A DNA stretch of 64,000 bases from Paracoccus denitrificans (GTDB lineage Bacteria > Pseudomonadota > Alphaproteobacteria > Rhodobacterales > Rhodobacteraceae), in assembly GCF_900100045.1 (NCBI RefSeq), contig NZ_FNEA01000007.1, positions 1 to 64,000 on the forward strand. The letters are read 5' to 3'. A program made the translations under genes and the position numbers. Under the pieces are notes generated by a model. The model searched no databases. It had not been told where the DNA came from and saw only the letters and a list, made by a program, of their open reading frames with translations. Below, in pieces: positions 19,639-28,986 of this stretch (position 1 is the first letter of the stretch; each line of letters starts with the position of its first letter).

Positions 19639-19670
19639 AACGGGGCCCATGGCGGGCCCCGTTCTTTTTT
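19639..19670 (+). terminator. Intrinsic terminator of the 42-residue gene
   Basis: AACGGGGCCC-ATGGC-GGGCCCCGTT is a ten-pair perfect stem followed by CTTTTTT. Confidence 0.95.
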
Positions 19671-19696
19671 ACGGCTCGGCACAGGGCTTCGACATG

Positions 19697-19722
19697 AAAA
19701 GGGCGGACCCGCAGGCCCGCCC
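19697..19722 (-). terminator. Intrinsic terminator of the infB operon
   Basis: On the minus strand GGGCGGGCC-TGCG-GGTCCGCCC (one wobble pair) is followed by TTTTC, 27 bases past the infB stop. Confidence 0.8.
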
Positions 19723-19748
19723 CCAATCCATGCCGTTCGATTGCCGGA

Positions 19749-22295
19749 TCACAGCTGGCGCTGCACTTCCTCGCGCTCGAAGATCTCGATGACATCGCCC
19801 TTGCGGATGTCGTCGTAGTTTTCGAAGGCCATGCCGCATTCCTGGCCGGACTGCACTTCCTTGACCTCGTCCTTGAAGCGCTTGAGCGTCTTCAGCGTGC
19901 CCTCGTGGATCACCACGTTGTCGCGCAGCAGGCGCACGCCGGCCGAGCGACGCGCCACGCCCTCGGTGACGAGGCAGCCGGCGACATTGCCCACGCCCGA
20001 AACGCGGAAGACTTCCTTGATCTCGGCATAGCCGATGAAGTTCTCGCGCACTTCGGCGGAAAGCAGGCCCGAGGCCGCCGCCTTGATGTCGTCAACCAGG
20101 TCGTAGATGATCGAGTAATAGCGGATCTCGACCCCTTTCTGGTTGGCGGCGTTCCGCGCCGGGGCATTTGCCCGGACGTTGAAGCCGATCACCGGCGCCT
20201 GGCTGGCCTCGGCCAGGCCGATATCCGATTCGGTGATCGCGCCGACGCCGTAATGCAGCACGCGGACGCGCACCTCGTCGTTGCCGATCTTTTCCAGCGC
20301 CTGGACGATGGCCTCGGCCGAGCCCTGCACGTCGGCCTTGATGACCACCGGCAGTTCGGCGACGTTCTCGTCGGCCTTGGCCTTGGCCAGCATCTGGTCC
20401 AGCGTGATCGCGGCACCGGCGGCGGCGCGTTTGTCCTTGGCGGCCTGGATGCGGTAATCCGCGATCTCGCGGGCCTGCGCCTCGGTCGAGACGACGTTCA
20501 GCACGTCGCCCGCCTCGGGCGTGCCGTTCAGGCCCAGCACCTCGACCGGGACCGAGGGGCCGGCCTCGTCCACGCGCTCGCCCTTGTCGTTGATCAGCGC
20601 GCGAACCTTGCCCCACTGTTCGCCGACGACGAAGATGTCGCCGCGCTTCAGCGTGCCGTTCTGGACCAGGACCGTGGCGACCGGACCCCGGCCGACGTCC
20701 AGCTGCGCCTCGATCACCGCGCCCTGGGCCGGGCGGTCGGGATTGGCCTTCAGTTCGAGGATCTCGGCCTGCAGCGCAATGGCTTCCAGGAGTGTGTCCA
20801 GGCCCTGGCCGGTCTTGGCCGAGACCTCGACATCCTGCACCTCGCCCGACATCGCCTCGACGACGACCTCGTGCAGCAGCAGATCGGTGCGGACCTTCTG
20901 CGGGTTGGCGGCGGGCTTGTCGATCTTGTTGATCGCCACGATCATCGGCACCTTGGCGGCCTTGGCGTGGTTGATCGCCTCGACCGTCTGCGGCATCACG
21001 GCGTCATCGGCGGCGACCACCAGCACGACGATATCCGTCACCTGCGCGCCACGGGCCCGCATCGAGGTGAAGGCCGCGTGGCCGGGCGTGTCGAGGAAGG
21101 TCAGCACCGCCCCGTTCGAGGCTTTCACCTGATAGGCGCCGATATGCTGGGTGATGCCGCCGGCTTCGCCCGCCACGACATTGGCGTGACGGATCGCGTC
21201 CAGCAGCGAGGTCTTGCCGTGGTCGACATGGCCCATGATGGTGATGATCGGCGCGCGCGGCTGCAGATCCTCGGGCTTGTCCTCGACCTGGTCGATGACC
21301 TGCTCGACATCGGCATCCGAGACGCGGACGGCGTGATGGCCGAACTCGTCGATCACCAGTTCGGCGGTGTCGGCGTCGATCGACTGGTTCGCGGTGACCA
21401 TCATGCCCATGCGCATCAGCGACTTGATGACATCCGGCGTGCGCTCGGCCATGCGGTTGGCCAGCTCCGAAACCACGATGGTTTCGGGCAGCTGCACGTC
21501 GCGCACCTGCTTTTCGGCGCGCTGGTTGCCGCCCATGGCCTTTTGCCGGGCCTTTTCCTGCTTGCGCTTCATCGCGGCCAGGCTGCGCTGGCGCCCGCCT
21601 TCGCCGTCCAGCGCCTGCGAAAGCGACAGCTTGCCGGTGCGGCGACTGTCGTCGCGGCCCTTGTTGCGGCTGTCGCGGTCGTCGCCGCCGCCGCCGCGGG
21701 TGTCGCGGTCGCGGTCGGTCTTGCGCGGGCCGGCGGCGCTGACGCCCTTGGTCTCGGCGCGCACGGCGGCGGCCTCGGCGGCGGCACGGTCGGCGGGTGT
21801 CGCCGGGCGGGCTTCCGTCTTGGGCTTGGCGATCTCGGCCTTCTTCTTTTCGCGCAACTCGGCCTCGCGGGCGCGGCGCTCGTCTTCCTCGGCCTTCAGC
21901 CGCAGGGCTTCCTCGCGCTCGCGCTCCTCGCGCTCCTTGGCCTCCAGCTCGAGCCGGCGGCGTTCGCGTTCTTCCTCGCGGGCCTTTTCGTCGGCAATGC
22001 GCTGCGCGGCCTCCTCGACCTCGCGGGCCTTGGCGGCGCGCAAGGCGGCCATGCGCCGCTCCATCTCGGCATCCGAGATACCGGCGGGTCGCTTAGACGG
22101 GTCGCCCGACACGGCCGAGGGCGAGCCCGAGCGCCCGCCGCCAGCCGCCGCGCCCGTCTTGCCGGGCACGACCACGCGCTTGCGCTTGGTCTCTACGACC
22201 ACGTTATGGGTCCGTCCGTGGCTGAAGCTTTGCTTCACATGGCCCGAACGGCCGCCACCAAGACCCAGGGGTTTCTTTCCGTCAGTATCGCTCAT
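19749..22295 (-). CDS. infB: Translation initiation factor IF-2
   Basis: An 848-residue GTPase that delivers initiator fMet-tRNA to the 30S subunit. After an N-terminal basic region there is a long Ala/Glu/Arg-rich linker, predicted coiled coil (about residues 75-180), then IF2-N, and the G domain with [17 protein letters not shown] and NKID, followed by the tRNA-binding C-domains. The start at 22295 ([16 protein letters not shown]) is the family start. Last gene of rimP-nusA-ylxR-infB; the start overlaps no stop but lies only seven bases past the upstream gene's stop. Confidence 0.97.
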   Translation of the reverse strand: MSDTDGKKPLGLGGGRSGHVKQSFSHGRTHNVVVETKRKRVVVPGKTGAAAGGGRSGSPSAVSGDPSKRPAGISDAEMERRMAALRAAKAREVEEAAQRIADEKAREEERERRRLELEAKEREEREREEALRLKAEEDERRAREAELREKKKAEIAKPKTEARPATPADRAAAEAAAVRAETKGVSAAGPRKTDRDRDTRGGGGDDRDSRNKGRDDSRRTGKLSLSQALDGEGGRQRSLAAMKRKQEKARQKAMGGNQRAEKQVRDVQLPETIVVSELANRMAERTPDVIKSLMRMGMMVTANQSIDADTAELVIDEFGHHAVRVSDADVEQVIDQVEDKPEDLQPRAPIITIMGHVDHGKTSLLDAIRHANVVAGEAGGITQHIGAYQVKASNGAVLTFLDTPGHAAFTSMRARGAQVTDIVVLVVAADDAVMPQTVEAINHAKAAKVPMIVAINKIDKPAANPQKVRTDLLLHEVVVEAMSGEVQDVEVSAKTGQGLDTLLEAIALQAEILELKANPDRPAQGAVIEAQLDVGRGPVATVLVQNGTLKRGDIFVVGEQWGKVRALINDKGERVDEAGPSVPVEVLGLNGTPEAGDVLNVVSTEAQAREIADYRIQAAKDKRAAAGAAITLDQMLAKAKADENVAELPVVIKADVQGSAEAIVQALEKIGNDEVRVRVLHYGVGAITESDIGLAEASQAPVIGFNVRANAPARNAANQKGVEIRYYSIIYDLVDDIKAAASGLLSAEVRENFIGYAEIKEVFRVSGVGNVAGCLVTEGVARRSAGVRLLRDNVVIHEGTLKTLKRFKDEVKEVQSGQECGMAFENYDDIRKGDVIEIFEREEVQRQL

Positions 22296-22302
22296 CCGAT
22301 CT

Positions 22303-22923
22303 TCATTCCTTCCCGGCAGCCGCATTGCCACCGTCATGCTCGCGCAGACCTGTCAGTCTGCTCGCGTCCCTGATCAATTTTTCGGTCAGGCCCCCAGGCG
22401 CAAGCGCGCTGTGTATGACATGATCGCGCCCAAAGGACAAACCCAATTCTGAGGCGGTCATGCAGCCGAACCACCGGCCCCCGGGTGGGGTCCAGAGCTT
22501 GCCCTTGCCGCGTTCCGATCCGTCGCTGGCCTGCAAGAGCACCTTGGCCTTGCCGGCGGCCAGCCAGTCCTTGACCTTTTCGAAGCCGGCGACCGCCAGC
22601 CCAGCCTTGCGCGCAAGCGACAGCGTGTCCGTCACCCGCCGCGCCAGCCCGGTTTCGATTATCGCCAGCAGCTCGGGCGGGGCGGTCACCCGCGCCTTGG
22701 CGCCCCGTGAAAACAAGCCCTTGGCGGCAGCCTTGTCCAGCGCCTGCCGGTCGGCCACCACCCAGAAGCCGCGTCCGGGCAGCTTCTCGGCCAGATCCGG
22801 CACCACCTCGCCATCGGGGTCCGCGACAAAGCGGATCAGCCCAGCCTTGGGCTGGACCTCGCCCGTGACGATGCAGCGCCGTTCCGGCGTGTCGCGGTCC
22901 TTGATACGGCCCCCGCGCGTCAT
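22303..22923 (-). CDS. YlxR (DUF448)-L7Ae fusion, RNA-binding protein
   Basis: A 206-residue protein with two RNA-binding parts: an N-terminal YlxR domain (about 1-90; the signature [19 protein letters not shown] and [13 protein letters not shown]) and a C-terminal L7Ae/L30e-like domain (about 100-195; [21 protein letters not shown]). In Gram-positive bacteria these are separate genes in the nusA operon; alphaproteobacteria commonly carry them joined. Located between nusA (15-base gap) and infB, so a role in transcription-translation coupling or RNA maturation is likely but not shown here. Confidence 0.9.
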   Translation of the reverse strand: MTRGGRIKDRDTPERRCIVTGEVQPKAGLIRFVADPDGEVVPDLAEKLPGRGFWVVADRQALDKAAAKGLFSRGAKARVTAPPELLAIIETGLARRVTDTLSLARKAGLAVAGFEKVKDWLAAGKAKVLLQASDGSERGKGKLWTPPGGRWFGCMTASELGLSFGRDHVIHSALAPGGLTEKLIRDASRLTGLREHDGGNAAAGKE

Positions 22924-22938
22924 CCGGCTCCCGGGGCG

Positions 22939-24618
22939 TTACACCCCGGCCTCCTGTTCGTCGCCCTCGGCCTCGGCTTCGTCGGCCGATTCGAGTTCGG
23001 TCGGGTCGACCCAGCCCAGCATCACGCGGGCGGTCATCACCATGGTCTGCGCCTCTTCCAGAGAGACGTCGAAGGGCTCCAGGATGCCGTCGTCCTTGAC
23101 GCGCTGGCCGTTCTGCGTGGTCCAGCCGCCGGCCAGTTCCCAATCGGCGCAGGTGGCGAAGTCCTCCAGCGTCTTGACGCCGTCCTTGGCCAGCGCCTCG
23201 ACCATCTGCGGGGTCAGCCCCTCGAACTCGATCAGGCTGTCCTCGACGCCAAGGGCGCGGGCGTTTTCCAGCGCGGCCTTGTTCGCGGCCTCCAGGTGCT
23301 CGCGGGCGCGGGTCTGCAGTTCCTCGGCGGTGCCTTCGTCCACGCCCTCGATCGAGAGCAGCTCGTCCAGGTCGACATAGGCCACCTCTTCGAGGTTGGT
23401 GAAGCCCTCGGCGACCAGAAGCTGGGCAAAGAACTCGTCCAGGTCCAGCGCGTCCATGAACAGCTTGGTGCGGGCGTTGAACTCGGCCTGCCGGCGCTTC
23501 GATTCCTCTTCTTCGGTGAGGATATCGATGTCGAGGCCCGTCAGCTGGCTTGCCAGCCGCACGTTCTGGCCGCGACGGCCGATGGCCAGCGACAGTTGCT
23601 CGTCCGGCACCACCACCTCGATGCGGGTCGCGTCCTCGTCGAAGACGACCTTCGCCACCTCGGCCGGTTGCAGCGCATTCACCAGGAAGGTCGCCTGATC
23701 GTCGGACCACGGGATGATGTCGATCTTTTCGCCCTGCAGCTCGCCGACCACGGCCTGCACGCGCGAGCCGCGCATGCCGACGCAGGCGCCGACCGGGTCG
23801 ATCGAGTTGTCGTAGGAGATCACGGCGATCTTGGCGCGCGAGCCGGGATCGCGGGCCACGGCCTTGATCTCGATCACGCCGTCATAGATTTCCGGCACTT
23901 CCATCTTGAACAGCTCGGCCATGAACTGCGGATCGGTGCGCGACAGGAAGATCTGCGGGCCGCGCGCCTCGCGGCGCACGTCCTTGACATAGGCGCGGAT
24001 GCGGTCGTTCGGGCGATAGCTTTCGCGGCCGATCTTTTCGTTGCGGCGCAGGATCGCCTCGCCGCGGCCCACGTCAACGATGATGTTGCCGTATTCCTCG
24101 CGCTTGACGACGCCGTTGATGATGCTGCCGACGCGGTCCTTGAATTCCTCGTATTGGCGGTCGCGCTCGGCCTCGCGGACCCTTTGCAGGATCACCTGCT
24201 TGGCCGATTGCGCGGCGATGCGGCCCAGATCGACCGGGGGCACCTGCTCCTCGAACACGTCGCCGGGCTGCGGCCTGCCCGAGAAATCGGCCAGCTGCGC
24301 GCCGTCGCGCAGCCAATGGGCGCGGCCGTCCTTCGAGGGCTCGAAATAGGGCGCAGCCTGGTCGGCGGTGAATTGCGCCTGATAGTTCTCGACCGCTTCG
24401 TCCTCGACCACGGTGCGGGCGCGGGTGAAGGTGGCGTTGCCGGTCTTGCGGTCGATATGGACGCGGATGTCCATCTCGCTGCCATAGCGCGACTTCGCCG
24501 CGCGGGCCAGGCTGTCCTCCATCGCCTCGATCACCAGATCGGGGTCGATCATCTTTTCCCGTGCAACGGCCTCGGCGGTTTGCAGCAGTTCAAGCTGGTT
24601 GGCAGAGGTGATGGCCAT
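22939..24618 (-). CDS. nusA: Transcription termination/antitermination protein NusA
   Basis: A 559-residue RNA polymerase-associated factor acting in pausing, termination and antitermination. Order: N-terminal polymerase-binding domain (about 1-130), S1 domain ([20 protein letters not shown]), two KH domains ([31 protein letters not shown]) and two C-terminal acidic helix-hairpin repeats ([20 protein letters not shown] and a second at [20 protein letters not shown]), like the E. coli protein. Three bases after rimP. NusA is known to autoregulate this operon in E. coli, relevant to the terminator ahead of rimP. Confidence 0.97.
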   Translation of the reverse strand: MAITSANQLELLQTAEAVAREKMIDPDLVIEAMEDSLARAAKSRYGSEMDIRVHIDRKTGNATFTRARTVVEDEAVENYQAQFTADQAAPYFEPSKDGRAHWLRDGAQLADFSGRPQPGDVFEEQVPPVDLGRIAAQSAKQVILQRVREAERDRQYEEFKDRVGSIINGVVKREEYGNIIVDVGRGEAILRRNEKIGRESYRPNDRIRAYVKDVRREARGPQIFLSRTDPQFMAELFKMEVPEIYDGVIEIKAVARDPGSRAKIAVISYDNSIDPVGACVGMRGSRVQAVVGELQGEKIDIIPWSDDQATFLVNALQPAEVAKVVFDEDATRIEVVVPDEQLSLAIGRRGQNVRLASQLTGLDIDILTEEEESKRRQAEFNARTKLFMDALDLDEFFAQLLVAEGFTNLEEVAYVDLDELLSIEGVDEGTAEELQTRAREHLEAANKAALENARALGVEDSLIEFEGLTPQMVEALAKDGVKTLEDFATCADWELAGGWTTQNGQRVKDDGILEPFDVSLEEAQTMVMTARVMLGWVDPTELESADEAEAEGDEQEAGV

Positions 24619-24621
24619 TCC

Positions 24622-25242
24622 TCACTCCTTCGCGGCGGCGTTGTCTTCGCCGGCTTCCGTTTCGATCTCGTCAAAGGCGGCTTCGTCCAGATTCTCGATC
24701 TGCACGCCCGCGTCCTTTTTCTGTCGCAGCATCTCGGCGATCAGTTCGTCGGTCAGGACCAGTTTCGCATCGGAAAGCCAGTCGAAGTTCAGCCCGATGG
24801 TCTGGGTCTCGCCGCCTTCCTCGATGTTCAGCAGAACCTCGTCGCCGCCCTCACCCTTCTCGACGCCCGCCAGCACGCCCTTGAAGCGCTTGCGGCCGTC
24901 GATGGGCTGGTTCGTTTCCAGCCGCGCCTCGTAGCCCTCGAAGGTTTCGAAATCCTTCAGCCGGGTCAGCGGCCGGTCGATGCCGGGGCTCGAGACCTCA
25001 AGGTGATAGGCATCCTCCAGCGGGTCCTCGACATCCAGGATCGCGCTGACGGCGGTCGAGATGTCGGCGCAGTCATCGACGTTGATGCCGCCTTCGGGCC
25101 GGTCGGCCATGATCTGCAAGGTTGCGGTCTTGCCGCCTTGCAGGCGGATGCGCACCAGTTCGAAACCCAGATCCTCGATGACCGGGGAAATGATCTCGGC
25201 CAGACGCCGGTCGATGGCGGTCTTGGCGATGAGGTCGGTCAT
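24622..25242 (-). CDS. rimP: Ribosome maturation factor RimP
   Basis: A 206-residue 30S assembly factor. The N-terminal domain has [21 protein letters not shown] and the DDCADIST segment; [12 protein letters not shown] is the family hallmark. The C-terminal domain is followed by a long acidic tail ([15 protein letters not shown]). The start at 25242 ([16 protein letters not shown]) is the natural one; the frame runs back to an ATG at 25335 that lies inside the promoter -10 box. First gene of the nusA operon. Confidence 0.94.
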   Translation of the reverse strand: MTDLIAKTAIDRRLAEIISPVIEDLGFELVRIRLQGGKTATLQIMADRPEGGINVDDCADISTAVSAILDVEDPLEDAYHLEVSSPGIDRPLTRLKDFETFEGYEARLETNQPIDGRKRFKGVLAGVEKGEGGDEVLLNIEEGGETQTIGLNFDWLSDAKLVLTDELIAEMLRQKKDAGVQIENLDEAAFDEIETEAGEDNAAAKE

Positions 25243-25260
25243 GCTGATACCCCAAATACG

Positions 25261-25282
25261 AAAAACGGGCCTAGGCGGCCCG
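25261..25282 (-). terminator. Intrinsic terminator in the rimP-nusA-infB leader
   Basis: On the minus strand CGGGCC-GCCTA-GGCCCG is followed by TTTTT, ending about 19 bases before the rimP ATG and roughly 45-60 bases after the predicted transcription start. It could stop read-through from pip, but its place between promoter and first gene suggests attenuation. Confidence 0.75.
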
Positions 25283-25332
25283 TGCGTCTTACCGGTGGGC
25301 AGGTTGTGGACGCCTGCGCCGCTGTTGAGCCG

Positions 25333-25361
25333 CATATAGGGCCCCGTGCGAGGGATTGCAA
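25333..25361 (-). promoter_or_regulatory. Promoter of the rimP-nusA-ylxR-infB operon
   Basis: Minus-strand TTGCAA (25361-25356), 17-base spacer, TATATG (25338-25333). Predicted start near 25326, giving a leader of about 84 bases that contains the terminator hairpin. Confidence 0.6.
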
Positions 25362-25437
25362 GGAAAACCGCCGCACCGCCCGCAAACGGCCGTGCCGGGG
25401 CCGCAAACCGGCCGCTGCGCGCCCGGGCGCGGATGGA

Positions 25438-26424
25438 TCAGCCCCGCCCCGCCGCATCCCGAAAGCCGTCCATGACGCGCACCAGCTCAGCGGCGATTCG
25501 CGGCTCGCTCAGGGCATGGCCCGAGGCTGGGACCAGCCGCAATTCGGCCCGGTCCCAGCCCTCGGCCAGCTCCCAGGCGGTGGCGGGCGGGCAGACCATG
25601 TCATAGCGGCCCTGCACGATCACGGCCGGGATATGCTGGATGCGGTGGCGGTCGCGCAAAAGCTGGCCCTCGGCCAGGAAGCAGCCATGGGCGAAATAGT
25701 GATTCTCCAGCCGGGCGAAGGTGCGGGCATAGTCGGGGGGTGCATGGCCCGGCCCGTTGATCTCCAGCCCCGCCAGCGCGTTTTCCCAGACCAGCCAGGG
25801 CAGGGCGAAGCGCGTCTCCTGCCCGCGGTCGCCGCTGAACAGCCGCCGGTGATAGGCGGCGATCATGTCGCCGCGCTCGGCCTCGGGAATCGGGGCCTGG
25901 AACTCGGCCCAGCGATCAGGAAAGAAGCGCGCGACGCCCCCGCCATAGAACCAGTCCAGCTCGGCCCGCCGGCCCAGAAAGACCCCGCGCAGCACCAGCG
26001 CTTCGACCGGCTCGGGATGGGCCTGGGCATAGGCCAGGGCCAGGGTCGCGCCCCAGCTGCCGCCGAACAGGATCGCCCGCTCGATGCCCAAGGTGCGGCG
26101 GATCACCTCGATATCGGCGATCAGGTGCTGGGTGGTGTTGGCGATGACGGCGGCATGGGGCTGCGAGCGGCCGCAGCCGCGCTGGTCGAACAGCACCGCC
26201 CGGTAATGCGCCGGATCGAAGAATCGCCGCATATAGGGGCTGCATCCGCCGCCCGGTCCGCCATGCAGCACGATCACCGGCACGCCGTCGGGATTGCCGC
26301 TTTGCTCGACATGCAACTGGTGGCCGTCGCCGACATCGATCACCCGGCGGTCGAAGGGCTCGACCATCGGGTGCAGCCTGCCATGCGACGGCGTGCCGCC
26401 GATTTGCCCTGCCAATCTGTCCAT
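25438..26424 (-). CDS. pip: Proline iminopeptidase
   Basis: A 328-residue alpha/beta hydrolase that removes N-terminal proline. Features: oxyanion motif LHGGPGGGCSPYMRRFFDP, the DQRGCGRSQPH signature, nucleophile Ser in FGGSWGATLALAYAQ, and the C-terminal His in PASGHALSEP, with the acid in VQGRYDMVCPP. The start at 26424 keeps the family N-terminus LHPMVEPFDRRVIDVGDG; the open frame continues far upstream only as antisense to ubiG. Divergent from ubiG with a 51-base gap. Confidence 0.93.
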   Translation of the reverse strand: MDRLAGQIGGTPSHGRLHPMVEPFDRRVIDVGDGHQLHVEQSGNPDGVPVIVLHGGPGGGCSPYMRRFFDPAHYRAVLFDQRGCGRSQPHAAVIANTTQHLIADIEVIRRTLGIERAILFGGSWGATLALAYAQAHPEPVEALVLRGVFLGRRAELDWFYGGGVARFFPDRWAEFQAPIPEAERGDMIAAYHRRLFSGDRGQETRFALPWLVWENALAGLEINGPGHAPPDYARTFARLENHYFAHGCFLAEGQLLRDRHRIQHIPAVIVQGRYDMVCPPATAWELAEGWDRAELRLVPASGHALSEPRIAAELVRVMDGFRDAAGRG

Positions 26425-26475
26425 GGCACCACTATATAGCGCCTCGCGCGCGCCCGCCACATGAAGGACGGCCAG

Positions 26476-27249
26476 ATGACCGAAAGACCAGCCCCCAGCA
26501 ACCCGGCCCCCAGCAGCATCGACCCGGCCGAGGTCGCCAAGTTCCAGGCCATGGCCCGCGAGTGGTGGGACCCGCAAGGCAAGTTCAAGCCGCTGCACAT
26601 GCTGAACCCGACGCGGCTGGACTATGTCACCACGCAGATCGCGGCGCAGTTCGGCCGCGACCTTGCGGCCGCCGGACCTTTCCAGGGGCTGACGTTGCTC
26701 GACATCGGCTGCGGCGGCGGGCTGATGGCCGAGCCGATGGCCCGGCTGGGCGCAACCGTCACCGGCGCCGACGCGGCCGAGGGCAATATCGCCATCGCCC
26801 GCCTGCATGCCGAAGAGCAGGGCCTCGCCATCGACTACCGCGCCACCACGGCCGAGGCGCTGGCGGCCGACGGACACCGCTTCGACGTGGTGATGGCGCT
26901 GGAGATCGTCGAGCATGTCGCCGACCCCGCGCAGTTCATCGCCACCTGCCGCGAGCTGGTGGCACCGGGCGGCATGCTGATCGTCTCGACGCTGAACCGC
27001 ACCGCGCGCAGCTTCGCCGCCGCCATCGTCGGTGCGGAATGGATCATGCGCTGGCTGCCCAAGGGCACGCATGACTGGCGCCGCTTCATCACCCCCGACG
27101 AACTGGCGCAGATGACCGAGGCCGCGGGGCTGCGGGTCGTGGACCGCTGCGGCATGGTCTTCAACCCGCTGGGCTGGAACTGGTCGCTGTCGCATCGCGA
27201 CCTGTCGGTGAACTATGTCCTGACCGCACTGCACGACGCCGACGCTTGA
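26476..27249 (+). CDS. ubiG: Bifunctional 2-polyprenyl-6-hydroxyphenol/3-demethylubiquinol methylase UbiG
   Basis: Carries out the two O-methylations of ubiquinone synthesis. The 257-residue protein has the UbiG N-terminal [23 protein letters not shown] motif [21 protein letters not shown], the acidic [10 protein letters not shown] turn and [10 protein letters not shown], and the C-terminal [15 protein letters not shown] choose the ATG at 26476 because AAGGA lies seven bases upstream; the ATG at 26461 has no ribosome site. Confidence 0.95.
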   Translation: MTERPAPSNPAPSSIDPAEVAKFQAMAREWWDPQGKFKPLHMLNPTRLDYVTTQIAAQFGRDLAAAGPFQGLTLLDIGCGGGLMAEPMARLGATVTGADAAEGNIAIARLHAEEQGLAIDYRATTAEALAADGHRFDVVMALEIVEHVADPAQFIATCRELVAPGGMLIVSTLNRTARSFAAAIVGAEWIMRWLPKGTHDWRRFITPDELAQMTEAAGLRVVDRCGMVFNPLGWNWSLSHRDLSVNYVLTALHDADA

Positions 27250-27276
27250 GCCGGCTTCGGCAGCCCGCTCCCCGGG

Positions 27277-27298
27277 CTTCTTCGTTCTTCAAATACTC
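27277..27298 (+). repeat. Conserved intergenic box (copy c)
   Basis: CTTCTTCGTTCTTCAAATAC-TC lies 27 bases past the ubiG stop in sense orientation, in the convergent ubiG/marR gap. A short hairpin, AGCCCG-CTCCC-CGGGCT, immediately precedes it. Confidence 0.65.
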
Positions 27299-27333
27299 AT
27301 GCAGGCGTTGCTGCCGGGCGGGGCGGCGCCGGT

Positions 27334-27843
27334 TCAGCGCCCGCCCGAGCCGCGGTTTTCGTGACGCAACGTCTCTTCCAGTTGCTTGCGCAGCATGCGC
27401 AAAACCGGCAGCGCCGCGCGCACCCGGTCGGCGCCGACATCCCGCACCACGTCGGCGATTCGCGGCATGAAGGCGGCCAGCGCCGCGTCGCGCGCCGCCC
27501 GCCCGGCCGGGCTGATGGCGATGAACTTGCGCCGCGCGTCGTCCCAATCCGGGCGGATATGGATATGCCCGGCCCATTCCAGCCGCGACAGCGTGTTGGT
27601 CATGGCGCCGCGTGTGACGTGAAACGCCTCGGCCAGCTCGGCCGGCGTGCGCTCGACATTCAGGTGCGCCAGCAGGTTCAGGACCGAGAAATGCGAGATC
27701 TGCATGCCCTTGGGCAGTGCCTTGCCGATCAGGTCGCGCGCCAGCTGGTCGGCGATGAACACCTCGGAAAACAGGCTTGCGGCCAAGGCATCGGCCGAGG
27801 CTTCGGCATGCCCTTGCGGGTTGTCGTGCGTCTTGTGGATCAT
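27334..27843 (-). CDS. MarR-family transcriptional regulator
   Basis: A 169-residue winged-helix regulator (HTH about 55-115: ERTPAELAEAFHVTRGAMTN, then the wing IRPDWDDARRKFIAISPAG). It contains no cysteine, so direct thiol-based sensing is excluded even though glutaredoxin heads its operon. It overlaps the stop of the upstream amidase gene by four bases, so it is translationally coupled to it and may control the grxC-amidase-marR operon. Ligand unknown. Confidence 0.88.
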   Translation of the reverse strand: MIHKTHDNPQGHAEASADALAASLFSEVFIADQLARDLIGKALPKGMQISHFSVLNLLAHLNVERTPAELAEAFHVTRGAMTNTLSRLEWAGHIHIRPDWDDARRKFIAISPAGRAARDAALAAFMPRIADVVRDVGADRVRAALPVLRMLRKQLEETLRHENRGSGGR

Positions 27844-28691
27844 GGGCCCGCGAAGTTCCGGTCATGCGTCAGGGATGGGATGCGGGACCGTGCCCCGAGA
27901 ACCGCCGCCGGGTCAAGCGTCACGAGGCTGACCCCCGGCTCGGTGCCGCCATCGGCCAGCACCTCTCCCCATGGACCCACGGCCAGCGAATGGCCATGGC
28001 TGCGGCGCGGCCGGCGGTCCGGCTCGGCGTGGTTCGCATGCGTGCCGCATTGCGCCGGGGCCAGCACGAAGCAGCCGGTCTCGATGGCGCGGGCGCGCAA
28101 CAGCACCTCCCAATGCGCGGCGCCGGTGGTGTCGTTGAAGGCGGCGGGCACCGTCAACACCTCGGCCCCGGCCTTGGCCAGAGCGCGATAAAGCTGGGGA
28201 AAGCGCAGATCATAGCAGACGGTCATGCCGATGGGCAGCGGCTCCTTGGCCAGTACCGCGCGTTCGCCGGGCCGGAAGGCCGCCGATTCGCGATAGGATT
28301 CGCTCTCGGATACCGTCACGTCGAACATGTGCAGCTTGTCGTATCGCGCCCGGATGTCGCCGTCCGGCGCGATCAGGAAACTGCGATTGGCAAAGCGCAC
28401 CTCGGCCGGATCGCCGGTTTTCAGCGACAGCGAGCCGATCAGCAGCCAGATGCCAAGATCGCGCGCATCCTCGCGCAGCGCGGCCAGGGTGGGGTCCTCG
28501 GCCTCGGTGTGCAGGACGTGCTCCTGCCGCTCGCGGCTGGCGCCCAGCAGGTTGGTGGCCTCGGGCGTCAGCACCCAGCTTGCCCCGCCCTGCGCCGCTT
28601 CGCGGATCAGCGCCCGCGTGACCGGCAGGTTGCGCTCGGGGTCGTCCGAAACGCTCAGTTGCACCAGTCCCGCCGTCAGCGCCTTGCTCAT
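27840..28691 (-). CDS. Nitrilase-superfamily amidase, probably deaminated-glutathione amidase
   Basis: A 283-residue carbon-nitrogen hydrolase with the Glu-Lys-Cys triad: Glu in VLTPEATNLLG, Lys in RYDKLHMFDV, Cys in GMTVCYDLRFPQLYRAL. The stretch LTVPAAFNDTTGAAHWEVLL and the LRARAIE segment after it match the Nit1/NIT branch, whose members hydrolyse deaminated glutathione to limit metabolite damage. Context agrees: the glutaredoxin gene overlaps its start by four bases (ATGA). Other small amide substrates remain possible. Confidence 0.88.
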   Translation of the reverse strand: MSKALTAGLVQLSVSDDPERNLPVTRALIREAAQGGASWVLTPEATNLLGASRERQEHVLHTEAEDPTLAALREDARDLGIWLLIGSLSLKTGDPAEVRFANRSFLIAPDGDIRARYDKLHMFDVTVSESESYRESAAFRPGERAVLAKEPLPIGMTVCYDLRFPQLYRALAKAGAEVLTVPAAFNDTTGAAHWEVLLRARAIETGCFVLAPAQCGTHANHAEPDRRPRRSHGHSLAVGPWGEVLADGGTEPGVSLVTLDPAAVLGARSRIPSLTHDRNFAGP

Positions 28692-28954
28692 GCCGTCAGG
28701 CCCAGCAATCCGTCCAGCTTGCCCCGATGCTCCAGTGCGTGCAGGTCGTCGCTGCCGCCGACATGCTGGCCGTCGATGAAGATCTGCGGCACGGTGCGGC
28801 GCCCGCCGGCGCGCTGGGTCATCGCGATGCGCAGTTGCGGATCGCAGCTGACATCGGTTTCCTCATAGGTAATGCCCTTCTTTTGCAGCAGCGATTTCGC
28901 GGCGATGCAATAGGGACAGGTGGGGGTGGTGTAGATCTCGATCTTGGCCATCAT
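28688..28954 (-). CDS. grxC: Glutaredoxin 3 (GrxC-type)
   Basis: An 88-residue dithiol glutaredoxin that reduces disulfides with glutathione. The active site is CPYC in TTPTCPYCIAAKSLL; the glutathione-binding TVPQIFIDGQHVGGSDDLHA follows. First gene of a three-gene overlapping unit with the amidase and MarR genes. Confidence 0.96.
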   Translation of the reverse strand: MMAKIEIYTTPTCPYCIAAKSLLQKKGITYEETDVSCDPQLRIAMTQRAGGRRTVPQIFIDGQHVGGSDDLHALEHRGKLDGLLGLTA

Positions 28955-28986
28955 GCGCGTTCCGATATTCGTGGTTCGGTCCCTAT

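Noticed and set aside
19905..22373. 822-codon open frame opposite infB
   Set aside because: Antisense shadow of IF-2; composition is biased and there is no ribosome site or domain.
25255..25266. CAAATACG next to the rimP leader terminator as another copy of the intergenic box
   Set aside because: It shares only AAATAC and lacks the CTTC and GTTC parts of the box.
23296..26439. 1047-codon open frame across nusA, rimP and pip on the opposite strand
   Set aside because: Runs across three well-supported genes and an operon leader; no domain is recognisable.
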